This document shows positions 1 to 7,860 of a stretch of 64,000 bases of DNA, one piece after another. The notes beneath the pieces were generated by a model. That model searched no databases and was not told the origin of the DNA. It saw nothing but the letters and a program-made list of their open reading frames with translations. Numbering within the stretch: position 1 is the stretch's first letter; the number at the start of each line of letters is the position of its first letter. The position numbers and the translations under genes are program-made. Origin of the DNA: Anaerocolumna sp047777345 (GTDB taxonomy: Bacteria > Bacillota > Clostridia > Lachnospirales > Lachnospiraceae); contig JBKEEJ010000012.1 in the NCBI GenBank assembly GCA_047777345.1, forward strand, positions 46,289 to 110,288, read 5' to 3'.

Positions 1-1
1 C

Positions 2-742
2 GGACTGTTTAAAAGTCAAAGCGATTTGGCGGATTATATAAAATCCATGCCGGAAACCACTCATATCGTTTTTGTGGAAACAGAAGTGGACAAACGGAAT
101 CGTTTGTATAAAGCGGTTAAGGACATCGGAACCATTTCAGAAATGAATGGTTTGGATGAAGCCAATTTAAAACTATGGATTGCCACTATGTTAGCGAAGG
201 ATAAAAAGAAGATTACCGGTGACACCATTCTTTATTTACTTAGTAAAACTGGTACGGATATGGAAAATATCCAGAATGAGGTGGAAAAATTAATCTGCTA
301 TGCTTATGACCGGGAGGTCATTACCGCAGAAGATATTGATGCGGTTTGTACTACTCAGATTAGCGGCAAAATCTTTGCCATGGTTGATGCCATTGGGAAC
401 AAAAGACAGCAGCAGGCTCTGGATTTGTATTATGATTTGCTGGCTTTAAAAGAAAAGCCCATGTCTATTTTATATCTGATAACCAGGCAGTTTAACATTC
501 TTATGCAGGTAAAAGATTTGGTCGCTTTAGGATACAATAACAAAGTTATCAGTGAAAAAACCGGTTTAATGCCGTTTACCATAAATAAGTATATTGCACA
601 GGGGAAAAATTTTGCGGCAAAAACCTTAAAAGAAGCCCTGCAAAGCTGCGCCGAGACAGAAGAACTGATAAAAACCGGCCGGCTTATTGATACAATAGGG
701 GTGGAACTTTTGATTGTAAAATACAGTATGGCGGCCGGTTAA
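2..742 (+). CDS. holA: DNA polymerase III subunit delta, C-terminal part
   Basis: The frame is open from base 2, so the true start lies upstream of the window. The product is the clamp-loader delta subunit, which opens the beta sliding clamp during replication. The visible part keeps the delta-type lid and collar: a Walker-B-like stretch ending in THIVFVETEVDKRN, then the helical region with LLSKTGTDMENIQNEVEKL and the C-terminal helices (KEKPMSILYLITRQF, TIGVELLIVKYSM). In clostridia holA is usually followed closely by rpsT; here the next housekeeping gene, rpsT, is 28 kb away, which marks the downstream DNA as an insertion region. Identification rests on family resemblance of the translated protein. 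Confidence 0.9.
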   Translation, partial: GLFKSQSDLADYIKSMPETTHIVFVETEVDKRNRLYKAVKDIGTISEMNGLDEANLKLWIATMLAKDKKKITGDTILYLLSKTGTDMENIQNEVEKLICYAYDREVITAEDIDAVCTTQISGKIFAMVDAIGNKRQQQALDLYYDLLALKEKPMSILYLITRQFNILMQVKDLVALGYNNKVISEKTGLMPFTINKYIAQGKNFAAKTLKEALQSCAETEELIKTGRLIDTIGVELLIVKYSMAAG

Positions 743-847
743 TGAAAAAATTTCATTTAAATCCATGATGTTATACAGGGTTTAATTTACGTTTTTTACG
801 CATAATCGGATTTATTATGCTGATTGTGTGTTTTAATATAATATTGT

Positions 848-933
848 GGAGGCGTATCGAAGTGGTTATAACGAGCCTGACTCGAAATCAGGTTGCCCTA
901 ACAGGCACGTGGGTTCGAATCCCACCGCTTCCG
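848..933 (+). tRNA. tRNA-Ser (anticodon CGA)
   Basis: An 86-nt cloverleaf with a long variable arm. The acceptor arm GGAGGCG (848-854) pairs with CGCTTCC (926-932) with one G-U; the discriminator is G933. The anticodon loop CTCGAAA gives CGA, reading UCG. The T arm contains GGTTCGAATCC. CCA is not encoded. A TATAAT hexamer at 837-842 lies just upstream. tRNA 3' ends are common integrase targets, and an integrase remnant lies 170 bp downstream. Confidence 0.95.
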
Positions 934-939
934 TTATGA

Positions 940-976
940 AAAATCCGCAAAAGTTCAGTAAATATGCGGATTTTAT
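940..976 (+). terminator. Rho-independent terminator of tRNA-Ser
   Basis: AAAATCCGCA (940-949) and TGCGGATTTT (965-974) form a perfect 10-bp stem with a 15-nt loop, followed by T-rich DNA. It begins seven bases after the tRNA 3' end. Confidence 0.8.
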
Positions 977-1106
977 TGATTTTAGGAATGTATCAAAGTA
1001 CAAGAAAATATCATGAAATGAGATAAAATAGTGTTAGTCAGATGTTAGTCATTGTACGTGTGTTTATTTTTTGCATGTTATGCTAGTCAAAATTTAGTCA
1101 GTATTT

Positions 1107-1409
1107 TTAAAGTTCAGAAATGTTTTGCAATTTATCTGAAATATTGTTGTTGTTTTTATCCAGGTGAGTATAAATATCAAGAGTAATTTTTATATTGCTA
1201 TGTCCTAATAAATACAGAGCGTCTTTTACAGGTACGTCTGTGTAATATAACATTGTAGCATAATTATGCCGAAAAACATGGGCTGTTAATCCATGAATTA
1301 CTTTTTTACCTTTTACTATTTTCTTGGTAGTCGGATCTTCGGATGGAACAAGTGCTAAACCAAGCTTTTTCAAGTAAATGATTTGTTTAATCAAATAAAA
1401 ATTATTGAT
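1107..1409 (-). pseudogene. Tyrosine recombinase/integrase, C-terminal remnant
   Basis: About 95-100 residues remain of a phage-type integrase that is normally 350-400 aa. The catalytic-domain motifs are visible: TAHVFRHNYATML (the HxxR box), LLGHSNIKITLDIYTH (the LGH box and the nucleophile Tyr). Upstream in frame there is a TAG at 1410-1412, and the N-terminal arm-binding and core-binding domains and the first catalytic Arg are absent. The fragment is next to tRNA-Ser, the classical arrangement for an island integrase, so it is probably the relic of the enzyme that brought in the adjacent DNA. It is too short to be active. Confidence 0.8.
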
Positions 1410-1542
1410 CTATCTGCTATTGCCTTAAAAGATAACCATAGAATAAAAATGCTAGATATATAGACATAATTAAAAAAATAAAACAAAAAAATAAAACAAT
1501 GTTAAATGCCTATAAAGTGTAATATTATATATGCAATAATTG

Positions 1543-1571
1543 TTGACACAGCATGTTATTGGTGGTAATAT
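1543..1571 (+). promoter_or_regulatory. Sigma-70/A promoter for the toxin-antitoxin pair
   Basis: TTGACA (1543-1548), a 17-bp spacer and TAATAT (1566-1571). This is one of the best matches to the vegetative consensus in the window. The first convincing start codon is at 1722, so the predicted leader is about 140 nt, long for such a small operon. Confidence 0.65.
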
Positions 1572-1721
1572 TTGGTTAACAGCAAAGATTTTTATTTATT
1601 TGTAATATCACATACCCTTAAATCGTATAACTGTAAATAATATAGGCAATAATTTATAGGGGTGGTGCATATTATGAATAAAATATTTAATAATAACAGA
1701 AACTCCAAAGGAGATGATAAA

Positions 1722-1883
1722 ATGGCAGTATTAGCTAAACCGCAACATATAGCATTTGAATTAGATTCATCTAAGATAAATGAATTCTTAGAAGCATCTA
1801 AAAAGAATAACATTAATGATGTTATATCAAGGTTTCAATCACATAAACCTAAAAAAGGTGTTAATGTTCCTTTTAAAAAATGA
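1722..1883 (+). CDS. Small putative antitoxin (53 aa)
   Basis: A 53-residue basic protein starting MAVLAKPQHIAFELDSS and ending KPKKGVNVPFKK. The start was chosen at 1722 because AAAGGAG lies at 1707-1713, eight bases upstream; an in-frame codon at 1662 has no comparable site. Its stop overlaps the next start (ATGA), so the two are translationally coupled, with the short gene first, as in type II toxin-antitoxin operons with GNAT toxins (TacAT, AtaRT). It is shorter than the roughly 90-residue ribbon-helix-helix DUF1778 antitoxins and I cannot see a clear DNA-binding fold. The antitoxin role is inferred from size, order and coupling. Confidence 0.6.
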   Translation: MAVLAKPQHIAFELDSSKINEFLEASKKNNINDVISRFQSHKPKKGVNVPFKK

Positions 1884-2425
1884 TCAATTATAAATATGGT
1901 AATGAAATATCATATGATATAATTAAATTGGGAAAAAACAATTATACATTATTAAAGGATTTTGATTGCGGTAGTGAAACCTTGAATAACTATTTTAGAG
2001 AAGAATGTGAAAACGATGATTCAGTTGTTACATACTTGTTTGTGGACAAAAAACTTAATAAATTAATTGGTTGTGTATCACTCGCATGTTCTGGAATTAT
2101 GTATGAAGTAGGTAAATATGTAAATACATTTCCAGCTATTGAAATCAAATATTTTGCAGTTCGTTCTTGTTATCAGGATTTACTTTACGAAGCATCAGAA
2201 GATTCTGAACACTATTATTTTAGTGATGAGTTATTGAGTAGTATTATATTTAAATGTTGCGATATTAGCCAAAATATTATTGGAGCTTCTTATTTGATAT
2301 TATATTCTGTTAAAGACGCTGTACATTTTTATAGAAGAAATAAATTTATAGAGTATAATGAATATATGAAGAAAAATAAAAATCAAGAAATTACTGATTG
2401 TTATCCAATGTTTTTACCATTATAA
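1880..2425 (+). CDS. GNAT-fold acetyltransferase, putative toxin of a TA pair
   Basis: A 181-residue GNAT-like protein. The N-terminal FDCGSETLNNYF matches the 'CG...LN.Y(F/L)' signature of TacT/AtaT-type toxins, which acetylate the amino group of charged tRNAs and block translation. A beta-strand follows (LIGCVSLACSGI), then FPAIEIKYFAVRSCYQ and the C-terminal HFYRRNKFIEY typical of GNAT folds. The usual Q/RxxGxG/A acetyl-CoA loop is not evident: the segment after YQ reads DLLYEASEDSEHYYF, so cofactor binding may differ. It overlaps the small upstream gene by four bases. It could instead be an ordinary small-molecule acetyltransferase. Confidence 0.65.
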   Translation: MINYKYGNEISYDIIKLGKNNYTLLKDFDCGSETLNNYFREECENDDSVVTYLFVDKKLNKLIGCVSLACSGIMYEVGKYVNTFPAIEIKYFAVRSCYQDLLYEASEDSEHYYFSDELLSSIIFKCCDISQNIIGASYLILYSVKDAVHFYRRNKFIEYNEYMKKNKNQEITDCYPMFLPL

Positions 2426-2450
2426 ATATAATATTTAGTTAAAACATTTG

Positions 2451-2480
2451 GCATCTACAGAAATTGTAGGTGCTTTTATT
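2451..2480 (+). terminator. Terminator after the GNAT gene
   Basis: GCATCTAC and GTAGGTGC pair over 8 bp (one T-G) with a 7-nt loop, followed by TTTTATT. Confidence 0.75.
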
Positions 2481-2513
2481 ATGCCAAAAATTAGAGGGGA
2501 GTGAGGCTGGACT

Positions 2514-2552
2514 CTACATTTTCATCAAATAACGAAAATGTAGCTTTTTTTT
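2514..2552 (+). terminator. Second terminator upstream of the cmr operon
   Basis: CTACATTTTC (2514-2523) and GAAAATGTAG (2534-2543) form a perfect 10-bp stem followed by C and a run of T. It lies 270 bp before the nuclease gene, insulating the CRISPR operon from the toxin-antitoxin pair. Confidence 0.8.
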
Positions 2553-2692
2553 ATATTTATGCGGGCATTTAGTTTAGATGATTAATCCTTTAGTTGTTCT
2601 ATGTTAATATTACATTCAGAAATTTCAAAAAAATTACATTTTTAAGTAAAATATCACATTATATTAAAAAAAATTCCATATATTACTTAATT

Positions 2693-2722
2693 TTGATTGA
2701 ATTATTCATTGTTTAGTTATAC
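2693..2722 (+). promoter_or_regulatory. Possible promoter of the nuclease-cmr operon
   Basis: TTGATT (2693-2698), an 18-bp spacer and TTATAC (2717-2722), about 100 bp before the start at 2822. The match is moderate and the region is very AT-rich, so this is tentative. Confidence 0.35.
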
Positions 2723-2821
2723 AATGTCAAATAGGAAAAGAGTACCAGTAATTATAATGTTAATGAGGCAGCAGGGATGTGAATTAGTGTGTTTTATTAA
2801 ATGATATAAGGAGGATATGTA

Positions 2822-3808
2822 ATGAGTACTGATAACGAAATAGAATGGGATAAGGAAAAAGTTTTACAAGATATTATGGAAAATTACAGAAAGCTTGAAA
2901 AATCTTTGGTAGAACAGTTATTTTTTACTTTACACAATCATGGTACAACTATAGGGACATTAAGAGAAGACATCTGGAAATCCTTGTTTGACCGGATTGT
3001 ACCAAAGAAATTTAGAGTAGAACGTTCTGTTTTTATTATTGATTCAAATTTTTATAAAAAAACAGATGAAAAATATAAGAAAGATTCCAAGATTGGTATA
3101 TCGAAAGAGGTAGATATTGCAATTTTTGATGAAAGTTATACACCCTATATTTTTCAATTTGGCAGAATTAAATTTATTCCTATTGAAGCCGTAGCAGCAG
3201 TTATTGAATGTAAGAGTACTTCACGTGTCAAAGAACAATTAGAGCATTGGACAAATAGTATAAAAGCTTTAAAAACAAGCACAAATTCCATAGTAAGATT
3301 AGCAAATTGTATTTCTATTGAGCCACCCCAAACACAGATAGCCACAAGGCCAATAATGATTAATTGCTATTTAAGTAATGAGGAAGAAAAAGAACCAAAA
3401 GAAATTGATAGTTTATTTGATATTGTTCTAAGGGCAGATGAAGAAAAAAAAAGGATTTTCGTTAAGTTTCCAAACCATGATGAAACGTCAATTGGAGATT
3501 GGTTTATCAAATTAAATCATGCAAATAATACTAAGGATAAAGTGAATTTAAAAAATTATTCGCGTCTGCAAGGAAGAGAAGAAAGTAAGGAAAATTACAA
3601 AAAATATTTAGACATGTTTAATGCTACTATGAACAGAGATATTACAAAATACACCGTAAAATATAAGAACGGTGACGAAGTATCTCTGTTATCCTTTAAT
3701 TTTATGTTTAATCAGTTACTTATGTTAATTAATAATCCTATTCTTTTCCCTCATAAGGCTTATGTTGATATGTTTTGCAAAGTAAGTGAACCTGAAAGGA
3801 ATGAATAA
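2822..3808 (+). CDS. DUF6602-type PD-(D/E)xK-like nuclease, first gene of the cmr operon
   Basis: A 328-residue protein that I assign to the DUF6602 family. After an N-terminal helical part comes HGTTIGTLREDIWKSLF, then a basic segment VPKKFRVERSVFII, then the nuclease-like core: EVDIAIFDE (candidate metal-binding Asp) and IPIEAVAAVIECKST (E-x-K). No CARF, HEPN or membrane segment is visible. AAGGAGG sits just before the ATG. The stop is only six bases before cmr1, so it is very probably co-transcribed with the Cmr complex. Inferred role: an accessory nuclease of the type III system, perhaps replacing the missing HD DNase of Cas10. It is not a known standard Cmr component. An independent defence gene sharing the promoter is also possible. 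Confidence 0.7.
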   Translation: MSTDNEIEWDKEKVLQDIMENYRKLEKSLVEQLFFTLHNHGTTIGTLREDIWKSLFDRIVPKKFRVERSVFIIDSNFYKKTDEKYKKDSKIGISKEVDIAIFDESYTPYIFQFGRIKFIPIEAVAAVIECKSTSRVKEQLEHWTNSIKALKTSTNSIVRLANCISIEPPQTQIATRPIMINCYLSNEEEKEPKEIDSLFDIVLRADEEKKRIFVKFPNHDETSIGDWFIKLNHANNTKDKVNLKNYSRLQGREESKENYKKYLDMFNATMNRDITKYTVKYKNGDEVSLLSFNFMFNQLLMLINNPILFPHKAYVDMFCKVSEPERNE

Positions 3809-3814
3809 AAGAAA

Positions 3815-4867
3815 ATGGATAAGAAATTCAAGCAGGAAATTCAAGCAGAAGTCCTAAGCCCCATGTTTAGCTGTGGAAATAAGGTCGAGATTATTAAAAA
3901 TGGATATAAAAAAGAAATAAAAAAAGGAATTCCAGAAATCAGGACAACAGAAGTAAAGGGACTTATGCGATATATTTACCGTATTGCAAGTACGGAGAAA
4001 AGCAGTCAAGAGCTGTTGAAAAAAGAAGGAACTATTTTTGGAAAATCCGAAGATATGGCTTCCCCAATTTGTATACAGATGAGTGGAAATATAGGTCAGC
4101 TTAAAGAAGACTATCTGAGATATAAAACTGATGATTTTAAAGATATCAAAGACAAAGACAAAATAATAAAAAATAAATCCATTACTATGGGAACAACTTT
4201 TACTATTACCTTAAGATGTTTTAAGAACAATACATTCTATAACTTGGAAAATTACAGAGATTTGCTGGAACTTTCCCTGATATTAGGAGGTATCGGTAGA
4301 AGAGCAAGAAGAGGCAGAGGGTGCATGGCGACTTCTTTTTCCAAAAGTAAAAATATTGAGGAACTGAAACAATGGATCACAAATAAGCTAAACTTTCTTA
4401 ACATGAATTCATTAAAAGAAGAAAAAGCAGAAGATGCAAATACTATAGATGTGAAAGGTACAAATCAATACATTCTGAAAAATAATATTATTTTTGGCCC
4501 CAGATGTTTTCAGGAAAAACTTTATAAGAGACCGGTTATAGAAAAAATAGTTTTTGGTAATGAATTGTGCAGACAGTATAAGAATGTAACAAAAGAGCAA
4601 GCAATTAAAAGTTTCTTAATAACAGTGGATGATGCTTCTCATGTTATTAAAAATGAGAAAAAATTTTTATATGCAACCGGACATATATCTAGCAAAAAAT
4701 CGGGAAGGGATAATTTTTCTTCTTCCGTTATTGTAACTCTTGTGGAAGCCAAGGATGGAATTTATCCGGTGTATATATTTTTAAAGGCGGTATATCATCG
4801 CAGAATTATGGATAATTATAAAGAAGAACAGGAGCATTTTTTTGATTTGATAAACGGGAGGGGGTAA
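3815..4867 (+). CDS. cmr1: Type III-B CRISPR RAMP protein Cmr1
   Basis: A 350-residue Cas7-family RAMP protein. Cmr1 caps one end of the Cmr backbone and helps capture the 3' end of target RNA. The diagnostic features are the N-terminal PEIRTTEVKGLMRYIYR (cf. the 'R..E.KG..R...R' motif of Cmr1), an IFG turn after it, and the glycine-arginine rich loop GGIGRRARRGRGCM around residues 160-173. It lies between the nuclease gene and cas10 with gaps of six and ten bases, indicating a single operon. The C-terminal domain keeps the RAMP-like ATGHISSKK. Length fits the family. Confidence 0.88.
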   Translation: MDKKFKQEIQAEVLSPMFSCGNKVEIIKNGYKKEIKKGIPEIRTTEVKGLMRYIYRIASTEKSSQELLKKEGTIFGKSEDMASPICIQMSGNIGQLKEDYLRYKTDDFKDIKDKDKIIKNKSITMGTTFTITLRCFKNNTFYNLENYRDLLELSLILGGIGRRARRGRGCMATSFSKSKNIEELKQWITNKLNFLNMNSLKEEKAEDANTIDVKGTNQYILKNNIIFGPRCFQEKLYKRPVIEKIVFGNELCRQYKNVTKEQAIKSFLITVDDASHVIKNEKKFLYATGHISSKKSGRDNFSSSVIVTLVEAKDGIYPVYIFLKAVYHRRIMDNYKEEQEHFFDLINGRG

Positions 4868-4877
4868 GAATAAAAAG

Positions 4878-5993
4878 ATGAAGGTATGTGAAAAAAGTTT
4901 ATTTGTTATTACTGTAGGTCCGGTATCCTCTTTTATAGAAGGATCAAGGAAAATGCGGGATCTTTATGCCGGAAGCTTTTTGCTGTCTTTTCTTACATAT
5001 GAAGTATTAAGGGAAATACGTTCCAATACTTTCCCATATAAAGATCATTTGGAAGTTATATTTCCTGGAGAAGAAAACAATCATAATTCTGTACCAAATC
5101 GGATTGTTGGAATTACAGATATGGATGAAGAAGGACAAAGAAAGCTTGGAACTTATTTGGAACAATATTTTTGGAAGATATATAAAAAAGTTTGCGCAAA
5201 GATTCTCAATCTGATTAATTTTAAGGAAACTGACAAGGATGATGTCTATAAGGCAATCTGGAATCAGCTGCGTTCTATGCTTCATGTTTACTGGACATTT
5301 GTTCCTTTGACCAATGGGTATAGCAAAGATTATCCCCTTCTTGTGAGTAAAATTAATCAGGTTAAGAGTATACGCTGCTTTACCCAACTAAGAGAACCTG
5401 CCTATAAAAAATGCAGCCTTTATCCCCAGTTCAATGTTTTGATAAAAAATACGTCCAGCCATAATGATAATCAGAAGTCTGATCATTCTAAGGATGAAAA
5501 CAGTCCGATGACGATAAATCTTATGGATTTACAAAATGAAAATATATTTCGGTATGCGATAAAAGAAAAGGAACAATTAAGTGCTTTTGGATTTATAAAA
5601 AGGGCCATGGCATATGCAGATATTGAGGATTATGACAGGAGTATTAAATCAGTTGCCTATATGTTAGCAAAGCATTACATTGGTAAAAAATGTCCGGATT
5701 CAATGAATGACTTATTGCCAGAATTAATTAGTTTAGAAGAAAAGGGCGGAATTGAAGCAATCTTTGATTTGCAAAATAACCAGCAGCTTACTACGAACGA
5801 ATATTCTGGGGAAAATATAGAACTTGCCTACAGATTGTATAAGCAATTAAGTGAAAATGAAATTAAGCTGAAATACTATTATGCTTTTGTCAAATTTGAT
5901 GGAGATGGATTTGGCAATCTTTATAAAGAGCATGCTGATGCAAAAATACATCAGGAATTCAGTCACAATATAATAAAATTTTCCAGAGGTTAA
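4878..5993 (+). pseudogene. cmr2: Cas10/Cmr2, N-terminal part, cut by an IS30-family element
   Basis: The first 370 codons of the type III-B large subunit. The protein opens directly with the Cmr2 palm signature LFVITVGPVSSFIEGSRKMRD and LYAGSFLLSFLTYEVL, so the N-terminal HD nuclease domain found in many Cas10 proteins is absent. The first palm motif is FDGDGFGNLYKEH at about residues 340-352. Reading is cut at R370 by the mobile element: codon 371 becomes GGT and the next is TAA. The missing part continues in the same frame at 7219, so removal of the element and one 13-bp repeat would restore a 583-residue protein, short compared with the 800-900 residues of Cmr2 proteins that carry HD. As it stands the complex probably lacks a functional Cas10. 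Confidence 0.9.
5975..5987 (+). repeat. Left copy of 13-bp direct repeat (target duplication)
   Basis: AAAATTTTCCAGA, identical to 7206-7218 on the other side of the IS element. It contains a self-complementary AAAATTTT core. Confidence 0.9.
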
Positions 5994-7205
5994 TTGTAAA
6001 ATCAAATTGAACACCTAAAAAAATAGATCCATGGAGGATTCTTTGGTAGAATTAAGTTACCACACAAAAACCTACAAAGGAGATCGCAACCATGGATCAA
6101 ACTTATTCTACCACATTTACCCCCGATCGCGAAAGGGGTCAGCACTTAAAATTTGAAGATCGTTGCAGTATCAAAATTTATAAAAAACTTGGTTACTCCC
6201 TTCGTAAGATTGCAGAAGCAATCAATTGTTCTGCTTCTACCGTAATGTATGAACTTCGGCGTGGAACCAGCAAGCGTAATGGAGACAGAGGACGTAATCC
6301 TGAGTATTCTGCAAAACGTGGCCAACAGAACTACGAAATAAACAGGTCAAGATGCCACAAGCCACATGCTCTTGATGAGAACTCAAAGTTTCTAAAATGG
6401 GTTATTAAGCAGGTCAAGGAACATCATTGGTCTTTTGATGCCTGCGTAGGTTATGCCAGACTTCATGAGCTGTTTCCTGCTGAGGATATTGTTTGTACCA
6501 AGACGCTTTATAATGAACTTTGGGCCGGAAATCTGCCGCTGGTACCACATGATTTTCCGGAAGCCTTGTCAAGAAAGCCAAGAAAGAACCAGCCTCGTAA
6601 AAGCAAACGTTTTCTTGGAAAAAGTATTGATGAACGTCCGGAAACAGTATCCACTAAAGAGGAATACGGTCACTGGGAAATCGACACAGTTGTCGGACAC
6701 AAGGCCGGTCATGAATCAGTGGTACTAACGTTGGTTGAGAAGAAAAGCGATTATTATATAGCCATAAAAATACCCGGCAAAGATGCAGAATCCGTAATGG
6801 CAGCCATGGAAACCCTTAGAGAAGAATACGGCGAGGCTAAATTCAGTGAAGTATTCAAGACCATTACTGCCGATAACGGTACTGAGTTTGAGAGGCTATC
6901 TGAACTTGAAACATGGGGAGTAGGGATCTACTTTACACATCCGTATTCATCCTGGGAAAGAGCCCAGAATGAACGACATAACAGGATTTTTCGCAGATAT
7001 GTTCCAAAAGGGGTTTCCATTGAGAAATATTCTGCAGAACAAATCCTGTGGTTTGCTGATGAGATGAACGAACTTCCCCGGAAGCATCTTGGGTACCGAA
7101 CACCGGCGGAACTTTTTGAAGAGTTTCTGGATCAGGTGTATTCAATTGGCAAAGTACAAGGTAACTTAATTACCAGTGGTGTTCAATTTGAAATTGCAAT
7201 TTAGG
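5988..7205 (+). mobile_element. IS30-family insertion sequence inside cas10/cmr2
   Basis: A 1218-bp element with one transposase gene. The ends are imperfect 28-bp inverted repeats (5988-6015 and 7178-7205) sharing a perfect inner 13 bp, CAAATTGAACACC, and most outer positions. The flanks are a 13-bp direct repeat. Most IS30 members duplicate 2-3 bp, but long variable duplications are known for some, such as IS1630. The exact outer ends could be shifted by two bases (GG on each side). GC content is visibly higher than in the surrounding cmr genes, consistent with a separate origin. Confidence 0.9.
6092..7204 (+). CDS. IS30-family DDE transposase
   Basis: A 370-residue transposase. The N-terminal helix-turn-helix reads LKFEDRCSIKIYKKLGYSL and IAEAINCSASTVMYELRRG. 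The catalytic core carries HWEIDTVVG (first Asp), TADNGTEF (second Asp) and the ERAQNERHNRIFRRYVPKG block (catalytic Glu), which is the IS30 signature. The gene is full length with no frameshift, so the element may still be mobile. RBS AAAGGAGA lies about nine bases before the ATG. The last codons run into the right inverted repeat, as is usual for compact IS elements. Confidence 0.95.
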   Translation: MDQTYSTTFTPDRERGQHLKFEDRCSIKIYKKLGYSLRKIAEAINCSASTVMYELRRGTSKRNGDRGRNPEYSAKRGQQNYEINRSRCHKPHALDENSKFLKWVIKQVKEHHWSFDACVGYARLHELFPAEDIVCTKTLYNELWAGNLPLVPHDFPEALSRKPRKNQPRKSKRFLGKSIDERPETVSTKEEYGHWEIDTVVGHKAGHESVVLTLVEKKSDYYIAIKIPGKDAESVMAAMETLREEYGEAKFSEVFKTITADNGTEFERLSELETWGVGIYFTHPYSSWERAQNERHNRIFRRYVPKGVSIEKYSAEQILWFADEMNELPRKHLGYRTPAELFEEFLDQVYSIGKVQGNLITSGVQFEIAI

Positions 7206-7218
7206 AAAATTTTCCAGA
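7206..7218 (+). repeat. Right copy of 13-bp direct repeat
   Basis: AAAATTTTCCAGA, identical to 5975-5987. The cas10 reading frame resumes directly behind it. Confidence 0.9.
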
Positions 7219-7860
7219 TGTGTAAAAAAAATTATAGAAAAATATGATGGGGTTTGTATTTTTGCCGGTGGAGAAGATTTCTTAGGTTTTCTTCCTGTGG
7301 ATAATATTTTTTCTGCGTTATACGAACTCAGAGAAAAGTTTCAGGAAATGGTAAGGTTTCCAGGATATGAAAAAGATCTTACTTTTTCAGCAGGTATTAC
7401 CATTGCACACTATATGGAACCTTTGTCAGAAGTTATAAAGTACACTTTTGAGATGGAAGAATGTGCAAAGCATATAGACAGTGAAAAAGATGCTTTTGCA
7501 ATTAAGTTAATGAAAAGAAGCGGAGAAGAATTAACGGTCTGTTTAAAGTTTGGTCCACAGGGAAAGACTCTTAATTTAATCAACGATGTGGGCAGGATGA
7601 TGATGGATGCTGGTACGTCAAAAAGGCTGTTTTTAAATTTAATACATGTTTTAAGTCCTTTAGAAAATGATTCCGGGTTAAAAGAAGAAATGGTGCGAAC
7701 CTTAATTAAATATGCTGTGCAAAAATCAGATTTAAAAAACAGTCAGGAAATCATCAGTGCATTATATGAATTGTATTCATTATCAAAAGGCGATGTAGAG
7801 GCATATTGCCATATATTGAATTTTCTGTCCTTTTGGATAAGGGAGTGTTGTGAAATATGA
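7219..7860 (+). pseudogene. cmr2: Cas10/Cmr2, C-terminal part with GGED motif
   Basis: The continuation of the interrupted cas10 gene. The first residues read CVKKIIEKYDGV, then CIFAGGEDFLGFLP, the second-palm catalytic loop, which is GGDD in most Cas10 proteins and GGED here. After it comes the helical region AGITIAHYMEPLSEV (a conserved Cas10 palm strand) and the C-terminal helical domain. In the restored protein GGED would be residues 387-390. Internal starts (for example GTG at 7297) lie after GGED, so any product made from this half alone would lack the cyclase motif. The end overlaps cmr3 by four bases (ATGA). Confidence 0.9.

Noticed and set aside
5988..7205. IS element as a composite with passenger genes
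   Set aside because: Only one transposase gene fits between the inverted repeats.
7297..7860. Independent small cas gene after the IS
   Set aside because: It is in frame with, and continues, the interrupted Cas10; its GTG lies after the GGED motif and has no good RBS.
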